From Alkalinema sp. FACHB-956 (lineage in GTDB: Bacteria > Cyanobacteriota > Cyanobacteriia > Leptolyngbyales > Leptolyngbyaceae): a DNA stretch of 64,000 bases. The notes below the pieces were generated by a model that did not search any database, was not told where the DNA came from, and saw only the letters and a program-made list of their open reading frames with translations. The position numbers and the translations under genes were made by a program. Shown piece after piece: positions 17,864 through 27,761 of this stretch. The stretch lies in NCBI RefSeq assembly GCF_014697025.1, contig NZ_JACJRC010000001.1:124001-188000 (forward strand), read 5' to 3'. The number at the start of each line of letters is the position of its first letter. The first letter of the stretch is position 1.

Positions 17864-18069
17864 TCCTTTAAATCATGAAGGTGAGCCAAGGATCCCCACT
17901 CTCGAACTGTAGGTTGCGCGGAGATGCTTCAGATGCATCTTGCTGATCGTCTGAAGTTGCTGGAATTGCAGCCGATCGACCGATCATGGATAGTAAATCT
18001 CGGTATCGTACAAGTTGGAGAGTGTGTGTGAGTCCCAATCAGAAGAGAAATGCTGATCCAGCGACCTCT

Positions 18070-19605
18070 ATGAAGCGTAATGTTTTCGCAAGCCGAATCC
18101 TGTTGACTTGGCGACACTTGTTAGGAGAGGCGCGGACACGCATCTTGCTTTGTTATGTGGGTTTGACTTTAGGCCTAGTGGTGGTGGCCTTACCGCTGAT
18201 GCAGCAGCGGGTCTTTTCTAAAGTGGATGCGCGGGTCAGGGAGGATTTAGAAGAAGAAGTTGAGGACTTTAATCGGATTTTACGGGGTGATTTGGATGAG
18301 GCCGATCGACGGGAGCTAGAAAATATCGTTGAAGATGGACGTCCACCATTTACGACCCGACCGCAAACTAAGCGCGAGGTAGAAACGATCTTTGAGCTGT
18401 ATCTGAATCGGCGGGTGCCAGAAGATGATACGTTTTTGATTGCCATTATTAACGGGGAGTTTTATAAGTCGAGTCCTAGAGCTTTACCGACAACGCTTGA
18501 CCCACAACAGGGTTTGGTAAAGGGCTGGAGTAGTCTTAAGAATTTCAAAAGGGGGAAGTTAGAACACCACGATTCCGCCTTAGGTAGCCTGAAATATATG
18601 ATCCAGCCTGTGGTGGTTGATGGCAATGTGATGGGACTGTTGGTGGTCGTCCATGGTGTCAATGGGGAACGGCAAGAGGCGATCGAAGCTTTGAGTGGCG
18701 TGATTCAGGTGTTGGGTGGGTTATTGTTTCTGGTGCTGGCGATCGCTTGGTGGCTGTCGGGGAAGCTGCTGTCGCCCTTGCGGGATTTGGTGAATACGGC
18801 GCATCAGATTAGTGAAGCCGATTTGAGTGCGCGGTTGCCTGTAGATGGCAATGGCGAGATCGCAGAATTAGCAACGACGTTTAATGACATGATGGATCGC
18901 CTAGAATCCGCATTTGCGACCCAGCGGAATTTTATTAATGATGCTGGGCATGAGTTGCGAACTCCCTTGACGATCGTGCAGGGGCATTTGGAACTGATGG
19001 GCAATGACCCGATGGAACAATCGGAAACCCTGGCTTTGGTGAATGATGAACTCGATCGCATGGGGCGCTTAGTGAATGATTTAATTTTGCTGACGAAAGC
19101 GGAGCGGCCTGATTTTCTGCAACCGGAGCAAGTAGATTTGCGAATCTTAACGGAGGAATTGCTAACAAAAGCAACGGCCTTGGGCGATCGCAATTGGCAA
19201 CTGGATCGGGTGGCACAGGGCAGTGCCTTTCTCGATCGGCAGCGCATGACGGAAGCTGTGATGAATTTGGCGCAGAATGCCGTACAGCATACAGAACCAG
19301 GGGCGGTGATTGCGATCGGGTCGAGTCATAATGGGCGCTCGCTGCGAATTTGGGTGCGGGATACGGGAGAAGGTGTGAGCACTGAAGATCAACAGCGGAT
19401 TTTTGAGCGATTTGCGCGGGCGGCAAGGAGCCGACGACGATCGGAGGGGTCGGGCTTGGGGCTAGCGATCGTGCGGGCGATCGCCGAAGCCCACCATGGA
19501 GAAGTCCACTTAGTGAGCCAAATTGGCCAGGGGGCAACCTTCATGATTGTTGTGCCAATTTTAGCGAGTGTCACCTCATCGCCAATCCGGAAGCGACAAC
19601 TGTAG
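18070..19605 (+). CDS. Membrane sensor histidine kinase
   Basis: The protein is 511 residues from ATG 18070; an upstream ATG at 17986 adds an unlikely 28 residues. Transmembrane helix 1 (about 20-40, LLCYVGLTLGLVVVALPL) and helix 2 (about 215-235) enclose a periplasmic sensor region of about 170 residues. A HAMP domain, HisKA (NDAGHELRTPLTIVQGHL, phospho-acceptor His) and HATPase_c with N box (NLAQNAVQHT), G1 (DTGEGVS), F (IFERFARA) and G2 (GSGLGLAIV) follow. It phosphorylates a partner response regulator. The OmpR-type regulator 80 bp downstream is the obvious partner, and a second receiver protein follows. The signal sensed is unknown. Confidence 0.93.
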   Translation: MKRNVFASRILLTWRHLLGEARTRILLCYVGLTLGLVVVALPLMQQRVFSKVDARVREDLEEEVEDFNRILRGDLDEADRRELENIVEDGRPPFTTRPQTKREVETIFELYLNRRVPEDDTFLIAIINGEFYKSSPRALPTTLDPQQGLVKGWSSLKNFKRGKLEHHDSALGSLKYMIQPVVVDGNVMGLLVVVHGVNGERQEAIEALSGVIQVLGGLLFLVLAIAWWLSGKLLSPLRDLVNTAHQISEADLSARLPVDGNGEIAELATTFNDMMDRLESAFATQRNFINDAGHELRTPLTIVQGHLELMGNDPMEQSETLALVNDELDRMGRLVNDLILLTKAERPDFLQPEQVDLRILTEELLTKATALGDRNWQLDRVAQGSAFLDRQRMTEAVMNLAQNAVQHTEPGAVIAIGSSHNGRSLRIWVRDTGEGVSTEDQQRIFERFARAARSRRRSEGSGLGLAIVRAIAEAHHGEVHLVSQIGQGATFMIVVPILASVTSSPIRKRQL

Positions 19606-19686
19606 TAGTTTGCTCTCAGAGTATAAATACGTGTCGGGTATAAGCTTTGTTGGCTTTGTACCGATCACCCCGCGACCGATCGTCCT

Positions 19687-20361
19687 ATGCCCCATATTTT
19701 GATTGCCGAAGATGAACCTCGAATTGCAGCCTTTATTGAAAAGGGTTTAAAGGCCAATGGCTATAGGGTTGACATTGTCGAGGATGCGAATTTGGCGATC
19801 GAAATGGCACTCCGGGGTAATTATGACTTACTGATATTAGATTTGGGTTTGCCGGGGAAGGATGGACTGGAAGTGCTAGAAGCGCTGCGGGGACAGGGAT
19901 TTCAAGCACCGATCGTAATTGTGACGGCGAGGGATGATATTCAGGATAAAGTGGCGGGTTTTGAAGGGGGGGCCAATGATTATCTAACTAAGCCCTTTCG
20001 ATTTGAGGAATTGTTAGCGCGGATTAAGGTGCGATTGCGCGAGCGACCCCCAGCAGCGACCCCCTCGGAATCGGTGCTTTTAGAAGTGGGGGATTTGGTT
20101 TTGGATCTGCGAACGCGCCAAGTCAAGGTACGGGAGACATGGGTAGAGTTGCCATCGCGGGAATTTACGCTGGCGGAAATGTTCTTTCGGAATCCAGGGC
20201 AGGTTTTGACACGGGAGCGCTTGCTCGATCGGGTCTGGGGCTATGACTATGATCCAGGCTCGAATGTGGTGGATGTGTATGTGGGTTACCTCCGCAAAAA
20301 GTTGGGTAGCAAGGTCATTGAAACAGTCAGGGGCGCTGGGTATCGCCTGAAACGGCCTTGA
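19687..20361 (+). CDS. OmpR/PhoB-family response regulator
   Basis: The protein has 224 residues. The receiver domain (1-118) has acidic pocket ED at 9-10, phospho-acceptor Asp in LLILDLGLPGKDGLEVL, the Thr in VTARD and Lys in LTKPFRFEELLARI. The C-terminal winged helix (about 132-224, RVWGYDYDPGSNVVDVYVGY) binds DNA. It is a transcription factor, likely phosphorylated by the kinase just upstream. Its targets could include the glycan cluster that starts 1.1 kb downstream; that is inference from position only. Confidence 0.95.
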   Translation: MPHILIAEDEPRIAAFIEKGLKANGYRVDIVEDANLAIEMALRGNYDLLILDLGLPGKDGLEVLEALRGQGFQAPIVIVTARDDIQDKVAGFEGGANDYLTKPFRFEELLARIKVRLRERPPAATPSESVLLEVGDLVLDLRTRQVKVRETWVELPSREFTLAEMFFRNPGQVLTRERLLDRVWGYDYDPGSNVVDVYVGYLRKKLGSKVIETVRGAGYRLKRP

Positions 20362-20538
20362 GGCAAGGCTTGGCAAAGCCGTCAGCCATTCTAAGAAAAT
20401 TCTCATACATTTCGGGATCCTCTGATAGGGATAATAGGAGCGGTATTCTCGTTCCTGGATGAATTTTTGCGTCTCCCTCCATGACAACAACATTTGTTGG
20501 GACAGGATCGCCCTATGTATGAAGCCTGTAGGATTTGA

Positions 20539-20901
20539 ATGAACCGTATTTTGCTTGCTGAAGATGAAGTGCGTTTGGCGGCCTTTGTAGAAAAAGGACT
20601 AGTCAGAAATGGCTTTGTGGTGAGGATCGCAGAGGATGGTGAAATGGCGTTAGACCTACTGCGCAAGGAGGAATTTGACCTATTGCTGTTAGATGTTGGT
20701 TTACCGCTGAAGGATGGCTGGGCGGTACTAGAGGAAATGCAGCAACAAACGAAAAAGGTGCCTGTAATTGTCGTAACGGCCATGAGTGATAATGGTAACC
20801 ATGCTCAGGCATTGGCAATGGGCGCACATGATTTTGTGATGAAGCCATTTAAGTTTAGCGAATTGTTAGTCAAGATTCAGGCTCTTTTAAATGCTGAATA
20901 G
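20539..20901 (+). CDS. Single-domain response regulator (receiver only)
   Basis: The protein has 120 residues. It is a complete receiver domain with ED near the N-terminus, phospho-Asp in LLLLDVGLPLKDGWAVL, VTAMS and KPFKFSELLVKI, but no output domain. It is clearly a paralogue of the receiver half of the preceding regulator (MNRILLAEDEVRLAAFVEKG against PHILIAEDEPRIAAFIEKG). This suggests duplication followed by loss or absence of the DNA-binding domain. It may act as a phosphate sink or bind another protein in the same pathway. Confidence 0.93.
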   Translation: MNRILLAEDEVRLAAFVEKGLVRNGFVVRIAEDGEMALDLLRKEEFDLLLLDVGLPLKDGWAVLEEMQQQTKKVPVIVVTAMSDNGNHAQALAMGAHDFVMKPFKFSELLVKIQALLNAE

Positions 20902-21463
20902 AAGCGATTGGGCTAGGTGATTTTGGGAGCACTGAGAGGGGGTTGGAAAAGTCTCTAAGGGCGCGCCCCTGCGATAGCATCACGCCCCTGCGATAGCATC
21001 CAGTTGTGATTAAAAATCATGGCTGGATGATGTGATTAATGATAACTTTTCAAACATTCTCTAAAAAATAATCCAATAGGATGAGAAACGTTTCATCTAA
21101 CTGGCAAGCGATCAATTGAGATCGGCCAGTCCAAAAGCTGCGTACCAAGTTTCAGCGTGCTCAATGCCCTAGAATCCGTTGACAGTTCAAGGTTGAAAAC
21201 CTTACTGGCATTGTGTTTGAGAAGATTAACAGCCAGACAGCATCCGAGAGCCGCTACGATTTCGAGGGATGATCGTTATATTTTGAGTAGCAATCTTTAC
21301 GTTACGAAAAAGTTCCCGATTTTCGTGAGATATATCTCATCAACTTTTCATGTTTGCTTAACTCTTCTATAAGAAAGTGAACACCATAAGAGCGCGCAAC
21401 TGAATTTGATAGTTGAGACCCCATTCAGATTACGCCCCAAATTAACTATGCGGAGTTCGTTCT
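20902..21463. other. Long upstream region of the glycan cluster, with repeat and hairpin
   Basis: This is 560 bp without a convincing gene. It contains two 18-bp copies (period 19) of CGCCCCTGCGATAGCATC at 20964-21000. They run directly into a perfect hairpin: CATCCAG 20997-21003 pairs with CTGGATG 21023-21029, with an inner TGAT/ATCA. The remainder is AT-rich and should contain the promoter of the 10-gene cluster starting at 21464; no operator is recognised. Confidence 0.55.
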
Positions 21464-22933
21464 ATGCGTGTTTGTGTCATCGGAACTGGATATGTAGGCT
21501 TAGTGACGGGTGTTTGTTTAGCCAAACTGGGACATAACGTTATTTGTGTCGATAACAATGTGGAAAAAGTCGCCTTGATGCAGTCTGGGCGATCGCCGAT
21601 TTATGAACCAGGATTAGAGCAATTAATGCAAGAAGTGGCTTCAGCAAATCACTTGAGCTTTACAACAGATCTGGCCTTAGGGGTGGCCCATGGTGACATT
21701 CTCTTCATCGCAGTTGGGACTCCAGCTTTACCGACGGGTGAAAGCGATACACGCTACGTAGAAGCGGTCGCCCGTGGCATTGGCGAATATCTCAACGGTA
21801 GCTACAAAGTAATTGTGAACAAATCAACGGTGCCGATCGGTTCAGGCGATTGGGTTCGACGGATTGTGCTGGATAGTGTCGCAGAACGACAGGAAAGCAT
21901 TGCTGGATTTGATATTGTCAGTAATCCAGAATTCCTCCGGGAAGGTTCCGCTATCTACGATACCTTTAATCCCGATCGCATTGTCCTGGGTAGCAACAGC
22001 CAACGGGCGATCGCCATAATGCAGGAACTCTATGCACCATTAGTGAATCGTAAGGTGGGTGAATATCTTGCACCCAATCATACGAACCCTGTGCCAGTCG
22101 TGATTACTGATTTGACCTCGGCGGAAATGATCAAATACGCTGCGAATGCGTTTCTCGCCACGAAGATTAGCTTTATTAACGAAGTGGCGAATATCTGCGA
22201 TCGGGTTGGTGCAGATGTGACACAGGTCGCTCAGGGTATAGGGTTGGATTCCCGCATCGGTACCCAGTTTTTGCAAGCGGGAATTGGGTGGGGGGGGTCT
22301 TGCTTTCCCAAGGATGTTTCGGCGTTAGTCCATACGGCGGCAGATTATGGCTATGAAGCGCAGGTGCTCAAGGCGGCGATTGCGACCAATCAAAACCAGA
22401 AATTATTGGCCTTAGAGAAACTTCAGCAGGTTTTGAAGATTCTCAAAGGGAAAACGATCGGGCTGTTGGGCTTGACGTTTAAGCCGGATACGGACGATTT
22501 ACGCGATGCACCAGCCTTGGAATTGATTGAACAGTTACAGCGATTGGGAGCCAAGGTGAAGGCTTATGATCCGATTATTCCAACCAATTCTCAACATCCT
22601 GGTTTGCAAAATGTGCAGCAGGTGTCAACCCCTGCGGCTTTGGCGATGGGTTGTGATGCCTTAATTTTGGTCACGGATTGGCAGGAGTTTCAGAGGCTCG
22701 ATTATGCCCGGTTGGGTGAGTTGATGGAATCCCCGATTTTGATTGATGGGCGTAATTTTATCAACCCTGATCAAGCGGTAGAGGCGGGGTTTTATTACGT
22801 GGGTGTGGGCCGATCTGGTCAGTTGGTCGGGCAGATGGGGCGAAATGGTGCATTAAATGATGCATTATCTGGAACCATCCATCCGACGGAAATGAATGCA
22901 AGCTACATCGTTATCGATTCATTTATTACCTAA
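21464..22933 (+). CDS. UDP-glucose/GDP-mannose dehydrogenase family protein (UDP-glucose 6-dehydrogenase-like)
   Basis: The protein has 489 residues. The N-terminal Rossmann fold VIGTGYVGLVTG (NAD+), AVGTP motif, middle-domain NEVANICDRVGADV, active-site GWGGSCFPKDV with catalytic Cys, and C-terminal domain with LTFKPDTDDLRDAP are all present. The reaction is oxidation of UDP-glucose to UDP-glucuronate with two NAD+. A tail of about 40 residues beyond the usual end (GTIHPTEMNASYIVID) is extra. It is the first gene of a co-directional glycan cluster. Together with the epimerase at 30719 it could supply UDP-glucuronate and UDP-galacturonate. Confidence 0.93.
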   Translation: MRVCVIGTGYVGLVTGVCLAKLGHNVICVDNNVEKVALMQSGRSPIYEPGLEQLMQEVASANHLSFTTDLALGVAHGDILFIAVGTPALPTGESDTRYVEAVARGIGEYLNGSYKVIVNKSTVPIGSGDWVRRIVLDSVAERQESIAGFDIVSNPEFLREGSAIYDTFNPDRIVLGSNSQRAIAIMQELYAPLVNRKVGEYLAPNHTNPVPVVITDLTSAEMIKYAANAFLATKISFINEVANICDRVGADVTQVAQGIGLDSRIGTQFLQAGIGWGGSCFPKDVSALVHTAADYGYEAQVLKAAIATNQNQKLLALEKLQQVLKILKGKTIGLLGLTFKPDTDDLRDAPALELIEQLQRLGAKVKAYDPIIPTNSQHPGLQNVQQVSTPAALAMGCDALILVTDWQEFQRLDYARLGELMESPILIDGRNFINPDQAVEAGFYYVGVGRSGQLVGQMGRNGALNDALSGTIHPTEMNASYIVIDSFIT

Positions 22934-22941
22934 CGATCGCT

Positions 22942-24183
22942 ATGAAATTAATGGTTTATTCCCACGATGCGTTTGGGTTAGGTAACGTTCGTCGAATGTT
23001 GGCGATTTGTGAACACCTGCTTGAAACCATTCCGCATCTCTCAATCTTGTTACTCTCTGGTTCGCCAATGCTTCAGAGCTTTCGCTTACCCAAGGGACTC
23101 GACTACATCAAATTGCCCTGTCTCAATCGCAGTGAATCGGGGGAATTGACGAGTAAATATTTGGGTACGGATGTTGAGACGACTTTGAAGCTGCGATCGG
23201 ACATTATGCTCGCAGCAGCCCGGAGTTTTCAGCCAGATATGATGTTGGTGGATAAGAAGCCATTTGGCTTGCGGGAGGAGCTGACAACGACGATTCGCTA
23301 TCTCACATGTACTCAACCGCAGACGAAGTTTGTGCTGCTATTGCGCGATATTCTAGATGCACCAGAAAAAACAATCAAGGAATGGCAAGATCACAATTAC
23401 TTTAGTGCGCTGGATTTGATTTACGATCGTATCCTCGTTGTGGGAATGCCGGAAGTGTTTGATCTCCGCCAGGAATATGCATTTCCCGTCGATGTGGCCA
23501 ACAAAGTGGAGTTCTGTGGTTATCTGCGGAAGAAACCCGGTCAGGTCGATCGCGGGAAACTCCGTCAACAGTTGGGCATCAGTCGTGATGAAAAACTGGT
23601 GCTCGTAACCCCAGGGGGGGGTGAAGATGGGATTCAGTTGATTCAAAATTATCTGACGGGCCTCACGACGCGATCTCCAACCTTCCGCAGCTTAATCGTC
23701 ACAGGGTCAGAAATGAATCCGAGTGTTAGAGATACCCTGAATCAAATGGCGCAGAACGAGCCATCCGTGCAGATCATGGAGTTTACCAATGATTTGATGA
23801 GCTACATTGATGCAGCCGATTTGGTGGTTTGTATGGGGGGCTATAATACGATTACGGAAGTGCTATCCCAGGCAAAGCGGACGATTTCTGTGCCTCGGAT
23901 TAAACCCGGTCATGAACAGTTGATGCGCGCTAATCGAATGCAAGAATTTGGACTGTTGCGATATCTGCATCCTAGCGAATCCACTCCAGAGAAATTATTT
24001 GAGACAGTTGAAACAGAGTTACAGCAGGCGCGATTGACAGCAGTTGAACGGCTGGATTTGCAAGGTTTACCCAAAGTCACCCAAGCAATTTCGCGAATGT
24101 TATTTGGTGAGCCTGCCCGATCGGTGATTAGTCATTCAATCTTAACGCCCCCAAGTCCAAAAATTCAGCCTGTGATTCAGTAG
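22942..24183 (+). CDS. COG4671/MurG-like glycosyltransferase (first of a pair)
   Basis: The protein has 413 residues. MVYSHDAFGLGNVRRMLAI at the N-terminus, LLLSGSPMLQSFRLPKGLDY, MLVDKKPFGLREEL and the C-terminal nucleotide-sugar site CMGGYNTITEVLSQ with PGHEQLMRANRM identify a GT-B-fold transferase of the COG4671 group, related to MurG/GT28. Donor and acceptor are unknown. It starts 8 bp after ugd and is followed 8 bp later by a similar transferase, so all three are in one operon. Confidence 0.88.
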   Translation: MKLMVYSHDAFGLGNVRRMLAICEHLLETIPHLSILLLSGSPMLQSFRLPKGLDYIKLPCLNRSESGELTSKYLGTDVETTLKLRSDIMLAAARSFQPDMMLVDKKPFGLREELTTTIRYLTCTQPQTKFVLLLRDILDAPEKTIKEWQDHNYFSALDLIYDRILVVGMPEVFDLRQEYAFPVDVANKVEFCGYLRKKPGQVDRGKLRQQLGISRDEKLVLVTPGGGEDGIQLIQNYLTGLTTRSPTFRSLIVTGSEMNPSVRDTLNQMAQNEPSVQIMEFTNDLMSYIDAADLVVCMGGYNTITEVLSQAKRTISVPRIKPGHEQLMRANRMQEFGLLRYLHPSESTPEKLFETVETELQQARLTAVERLDLQGLPKVTQAISRMLFGEPARSVISHSILTPPSPKIQPVIQ

Positions 24184-24191
24184 GTGAAGTG

Positions 24192-25355
24192 ATGAAACGT
24201 TTAATGTTTTACTGCCAGCATATCCTTGGAATGGGACATCTGGTCCGTAGTATGGAAATTGTCCGAGGTTTGACTCAGGAGTTTCAAGTTTGTTTTATTA
24301 ACGGTGGAGAAATTATCAACGGATTTGATATTCCGGCGGGTGTGGAAGTTGTTAATCTACCTGCAATTAAAACGGATGCGGAATTCCGCGCTTTACAAGT
24401 GGTGGATTCAGATTTGGATTTGGCCGCAGTGGAAGCAATTCGTCGCGCTCAGTTGCTCCAGGTTTATCACCAGTTTCAACCGGATGTATTGATGATTGAG
24501 CTATTTCCCTTTGGGCGACGCAAGTTTTCGTTTGAATTAATTCCTTTACTGGATGCGATTCAAGCGGACGATCGCAAAACAAAGGTGGTCTGTAGCTTGC
24601 GGGATATTGTGGTCACGAAGCAAAATCGTGAAAAGCATGAGCAGAAAGTCTGTACCTTAATCAATCAGTATTTTGATTTGCTGTTGATTCATGGCGATCC
24701 AAAATTCCAACCGATCGAGGAAACTTTCTCCCGCATCAAGGATTTACAATGCCCGGTTTACTACACAGGTTACGTGGTGCAGCCCCAGCCTGTTGAGTCT
24801 GCAACTCTGCCCATTCAAGAACCGATAATTTTAGCCACGATCGGGGGTGGTCGATTTGGACATGAATTATTGGATGCAGTGGTGGCAGCGGCTCCAGCCC
24901 TGGAAACCCTAATTCCTCACCAAATCCAAGTCTTCACAGGCCCTTTCTACCCGGAGGAAAAACTGCAAGATTTGCAATGGAAGGCTACAAACTGTGGCAA
25001 TTTGCGAGTCGATCGCTATACGCCCAATCTGCTTCAGTACATGCAGCGAGCTGATCTCTCGATTAGTATGTCTGGCTATAACACGACACTCAATGTTCTC
25101 ACTACGGGTGTAAAAGCGATGTTAATGGCATTTACAGGCAATGATGATCAAGAACAGCGGATGCGATCGCAAAAGCTGGCAGCAATGGATTTGGTCACGA
25201 CGATTCAGCCAGAAGATTTAGCAGTCGATCGATTTGTAGCATTAATCCAAAGCTGCCTCCAGAAGCCCCAACAAACGGTGCAATTTGATTTTGATGGGGT
25301 GGCGAAGACGGCTAGCTTGGTGCGATCGATGTTTGAAATGCAGCAGGTGGCTTGA
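24192..25355 (+). CDS. COG4671/MurG-like glycosyltransferase (second of a pair)
   Basis: The protein has 387 residues. The start ATG at 24192 follows an AGGTGAA ribosome site. MLFYCQHILGMGHLVRSMEI-like N-terminus (read MFYCQHILGMGHLVRS), FINGGEIINGFDIPAG, and SMSGYNTTLNVLTTG near the C-terminus match the same GT-B fold as the preceding gene. The two are diverged paralogues, so each probably adds a different sugar. It is cytoplasmic or membrane-associated, with no membrane helix. Confidence 0.87.
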   Translation: MKRLMFYCQHILGMGHLVRSMEIVRGLTQEFQVCFINGGEIINGFDIPAGVEVVNLPAIKTDAEFRALQVVDSDLDLAAVEAIRRAQLLQVYHQFQPDVLMIELFPFGRRKFSFELIPLLDAIQADDRKTKVVCSLRDIVVTKQNREKHEQKVCTLINQYFDLLLIHGDPKFQPIEETFSRIKDLQCPVYYTGYVVQPQPVESATLPIQEPIILATIGGGRFGHELLDAVVAAAPALETLIPHQIQVFTGPFYPEEKLQDLQWKATNCGNLRVDRYTPNLLQYMQRADLSISMSGYNTTLNVLTTGVKAMLMAFTGNDDQEQRMRSQKLAAMDLVTTIQPEDLAVDRFVALIQSCLQKPQQTVQFDFDGVAKTASLVRSMFEMQQVA

Positions 25356-25473
25356 AGTCGATCGGGCTTTCCGACAAGTGATCGCCCCCCATCCGCCAGT
25401 CTTGGTTTTTGGGGGCTAGCCAGAAATTCAACGATAGTCCAGCCAAGTCAACGATTCCTAATCTCTGAATACC

Positions 25474-26688
25474 ATGAGCAAGAAAATTTGTATTACGACC
25501 CTAGAATTTCCGCCCGATGTTGGTGGCGTGGGAGAATCCGTGGCACGGATTGCAAAATTGTTGACGCATGAAGGCTATGAAGTGCATGTGGCTGTGTTTC
25601 GATCGAAACAGCGCCTTGTTCCTCAGGGGGTGCATCGCCCTGCTAGCTGCACTTCGACGGAGCAAGATGGCATTCACGTTCATCGGATTAAATCAGCTGC
25701 AAGGGAAGGGACTCCGGAGATTCAAGACTTTTTCAGTGAAGTTGCATTTTACTTAAAGCAATTACATCAACAACATCACTTTGACTTGTTCCATGGCTTC
25801 TTTCTGACTGAAACGGGCTTTGTCACGACGTTATTGGCGAAGGAATTAAATATTCCCGTAATTAACAGCATTCGCGGTAGTGATTTGCATAAGCATCTTT
25901 TCAACCCGAAAAATCATGGGCAAATTGCTTGGATCCTCAGGAATTCCGATTGGACAACCTATGTTAGCCAAGATTTGCAGCAACGGGCGATCGCCATCGA
26001 ACCCAGCGTTCAGTACAAGTCCTCAGCGTTCTTGAATTCGATCGTACCGATTGAATTTGAGAATTTACCCAAACCAGCTTTGATGCAAGATCTGCCGGGG
26101 GTTGTGATTGGTTCTAGCGGACGCTTTCGAGACAAAAAAGGGATTGAATATCTCCTCGAAGCCTGTGCAGGTTTGAGCCAAGAACTTGATCTGACTTTGC
26201 TGCTGATTGGTGATTTTGTGGAGAAAGAGCGGGATTACTGGAACCAACAAATTGCGACTAGTGGCATCGGCGATCGGCTCAAGGTCACAGGCATTCTCAG
26301 CCGTGCTGAGACCCTATCCTATCTGCCCCATCTCGATATTTACGCGATTCCCTCGCTGCATGATGGTTGCCCGAATGCCATGCTAGAAGCGATGTTAGCC
26401 GGTTGCCCGATCGTGGGTAGCAAGGTTGATGCGATCGGTGAAATTTTGGCAGACGGGGCTTCTGGTATTGCTGTCAATCCTGGTGATAGTCAAGATTTAG
26501 CCCAGGCAATTCGGCAATTGGCTGTGAATCCAGCACAGCGATCGAAGTTAGGAATTGGGGCAAGGCAGAAGGTACTCACTGATTTAGCCCCCAAGATTGA
26601 AAAAGAGAACTGGCTGACGGTTTATCGCCAAGTACTGATCGATTCAGCCGATGATTTGCAGTCAGTGCCGGAATTAGCCGTGATTTAG
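25474..26688 (+). CDS. GT4-family glycosyltransferase
   Basis: The protein has 404 residues. The N-terminus TTLEFPPDVGGVGESVARIA and C-terminal GT4 features GSSGRFRDKKGIEYLLEA, IPSLHDGCPNAMLEAMLAG (EX7E-type) and VDAIGEIL are clear. GT4 enzymes are retaining transferases using nucleotide sugars such as UDP- or GDP-sugars. A 118-bp spacer precedes it, so a secondary promoter is possible. Its position between COG4671 transferases and a GT2 supports assembly of one oligosaccharide. Confidence 0.93.
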   Translation: MSKKICITTLEFPPDVGGVGESVARIAKLLTHEGYEVHVAVFRSKQRLVPQGVHRPASCTSTEQDGIHVHRIKSAAREGTPEIQDFFSEVAFYLKQLHQQHHFDLFHGFFLTETGFVTTLLAKELNIPVINSIRGSDLHKHLFNPKNHGQIAWILRNSDWTTYVSQDLQQRAIAIEPSVQYKSSAFLNSIVPIEFENLPKPALMQDLPGVVIGSSGRFRDKKGIEYLLEACAGLSQELDLTLLLIGDFVEKERDYWNQQIATSGIGDRLKVTGILSRAETLSYLPHLDIYAIPSLHDGCPNAMLEAMLAGCPIVGSKVDAIGEILADGASGIAVNPGDSQDLAQAIRQLAVNPAQRSKLGIGARQKVLTDLAPKIEKENWLTVYRQVLIDSADDLQSVPELAVI

Positions 26689-26736
26689 AAGCATCAGCTG
26701 CAATCGTATTCATTAAAATTCAACTAGGATTCCATC

Positions 26737-27756
26737 ATGTCTACAACACAACCGAGAGTTACGATCGTTATCACCCCCCGTGAACGTTTCAGCTTTACCC
26801 AACAAAACCTGGAAAGCATTTACCAAGACACGCTGATTCCCTTTGAACTCATTTACGTTGATGGGGGTTCGCCGGAATCGGTTAAAACTTACCTGCAGGA
26901 ACAATCCCAAGCAAGAGGTTTCCAACTGATTCGTACCGAGCAATATCTCGCGCCCAATCAGGCCAGAAATTTGGCGATTCCCCATGTCTCAACGGAATTC
27001 ATGCTATTCGTTGACAACGATGTTTTGGTTAGCCCCAACTGGTTAGAGCGATTACTGAAATGCGCGGATGAGACGGCTGCAACGGTTGTGTGCCCCCTGA
27101 CTTGCATTGGGAAGAAAGTCAATGAAATTATTCACTTAGCGGGGGGTGAAGCCCACATCTACGAAGAAGCCCAAGAGGATGGCAGCATTGCTCGGAAGGT
27201 GCATGAAAAGCATTATTTCGTGAATCGCCCCGTAGCAGAGGTGAAAGATCAGCTACATCGTAAGCAATGCGAATTTGCTGAGTTCCACTGCATGTTAGTC
27301 AAAACGGAGATTTTCCAAATCCTGGGTCTACTGGATGAAAAACTGCTCAGCACCCGTGAGCATATCGACTTCTGTATGTCCGTCACCAACGCAGGCGGTA
27401 CGATTTACTGTGAACCCGATTCCGTTGTCACCTATGTGCCAGAATTGCCACTGAATTGGGCCGATATTTCATTCTTCCTATTGCGCTGGAGTGATGCCTG
27501 GGAGTTGTCGAGTCTCGAGCATTTCCAACAAAAATGGAATCTCACCAAAAAAGACAAGTACTTCAAGAAACGCTACAAGCGTCTGGGCCATCGCCGCCAT
27601 AATGCCTTTCTCCGGCCTCTTGTACGTCGCATCAACCCCCTGCCTGAGAATGTTTGGATTGAGCAACAGGCGATCAATGTGGAGCGTTGGGTGAATCATC
27701 GAATTACCGATCGTTACATCAAAAAGTACAGCCAAACATCCCAATCCCTAGTGTAG
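26737..27756 (+). CDS. GT2-family glycosyltransferase
   Basis: The protein has 339 residues. A GT-A fold is visible: TIVITPRERFSFTQQNLESI, FELIYVDGGSPESV, NQARNLAIPHVSTEFMLFVD with DND (metal-binding DxD equivalent), and EFAEFHCMLVKTEIF near the acceptor site. It is an inverting transferase. The C-terminal 60 residues are basic (KKRYKRLGHRRHN) and may bind membrane. It has no transmembrane helix, unlike processive synthases, so it likely adds single sugars. Confidence 0.9.
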   Translation: MSTTQPRVTIVITPRERFSFTQQNLESIYQDTLIPFELIYVDGGSPESVKTYLQEQSQARGFQLIRTEQYLAPNQARNLAIPHVSTEFMLFVDNDVLVSPNWLERLLKCADETAATVVCPLTCIGKKVNEIIHLAGGEAHIYEEAQEDGSIARKVHEKHYFVNRPVAEVKDQLHRKQCEFAEFHCMLVKTEIFQILGLLDEKLLSTREHIDFCMSVTNAGGTIYCEPDSVVTYVPELPLNWADISFFLLRWSDAWELSSLEHFQQKWNLTKKDKYFKKRYKRLGHRRHNAFLRPLVRRINPLPENVWIEQQAINVERWVNHRITDRYIKKYSQTSQSLV

Positions 27757-27761
27757 ATTGT

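Noticed and set aside
21157-21372. 71-codon plus-strand frame before the glycan cluster
   Set aside because: No protein-like pattern and no ribosome site; better read as AT-rich promoter region.
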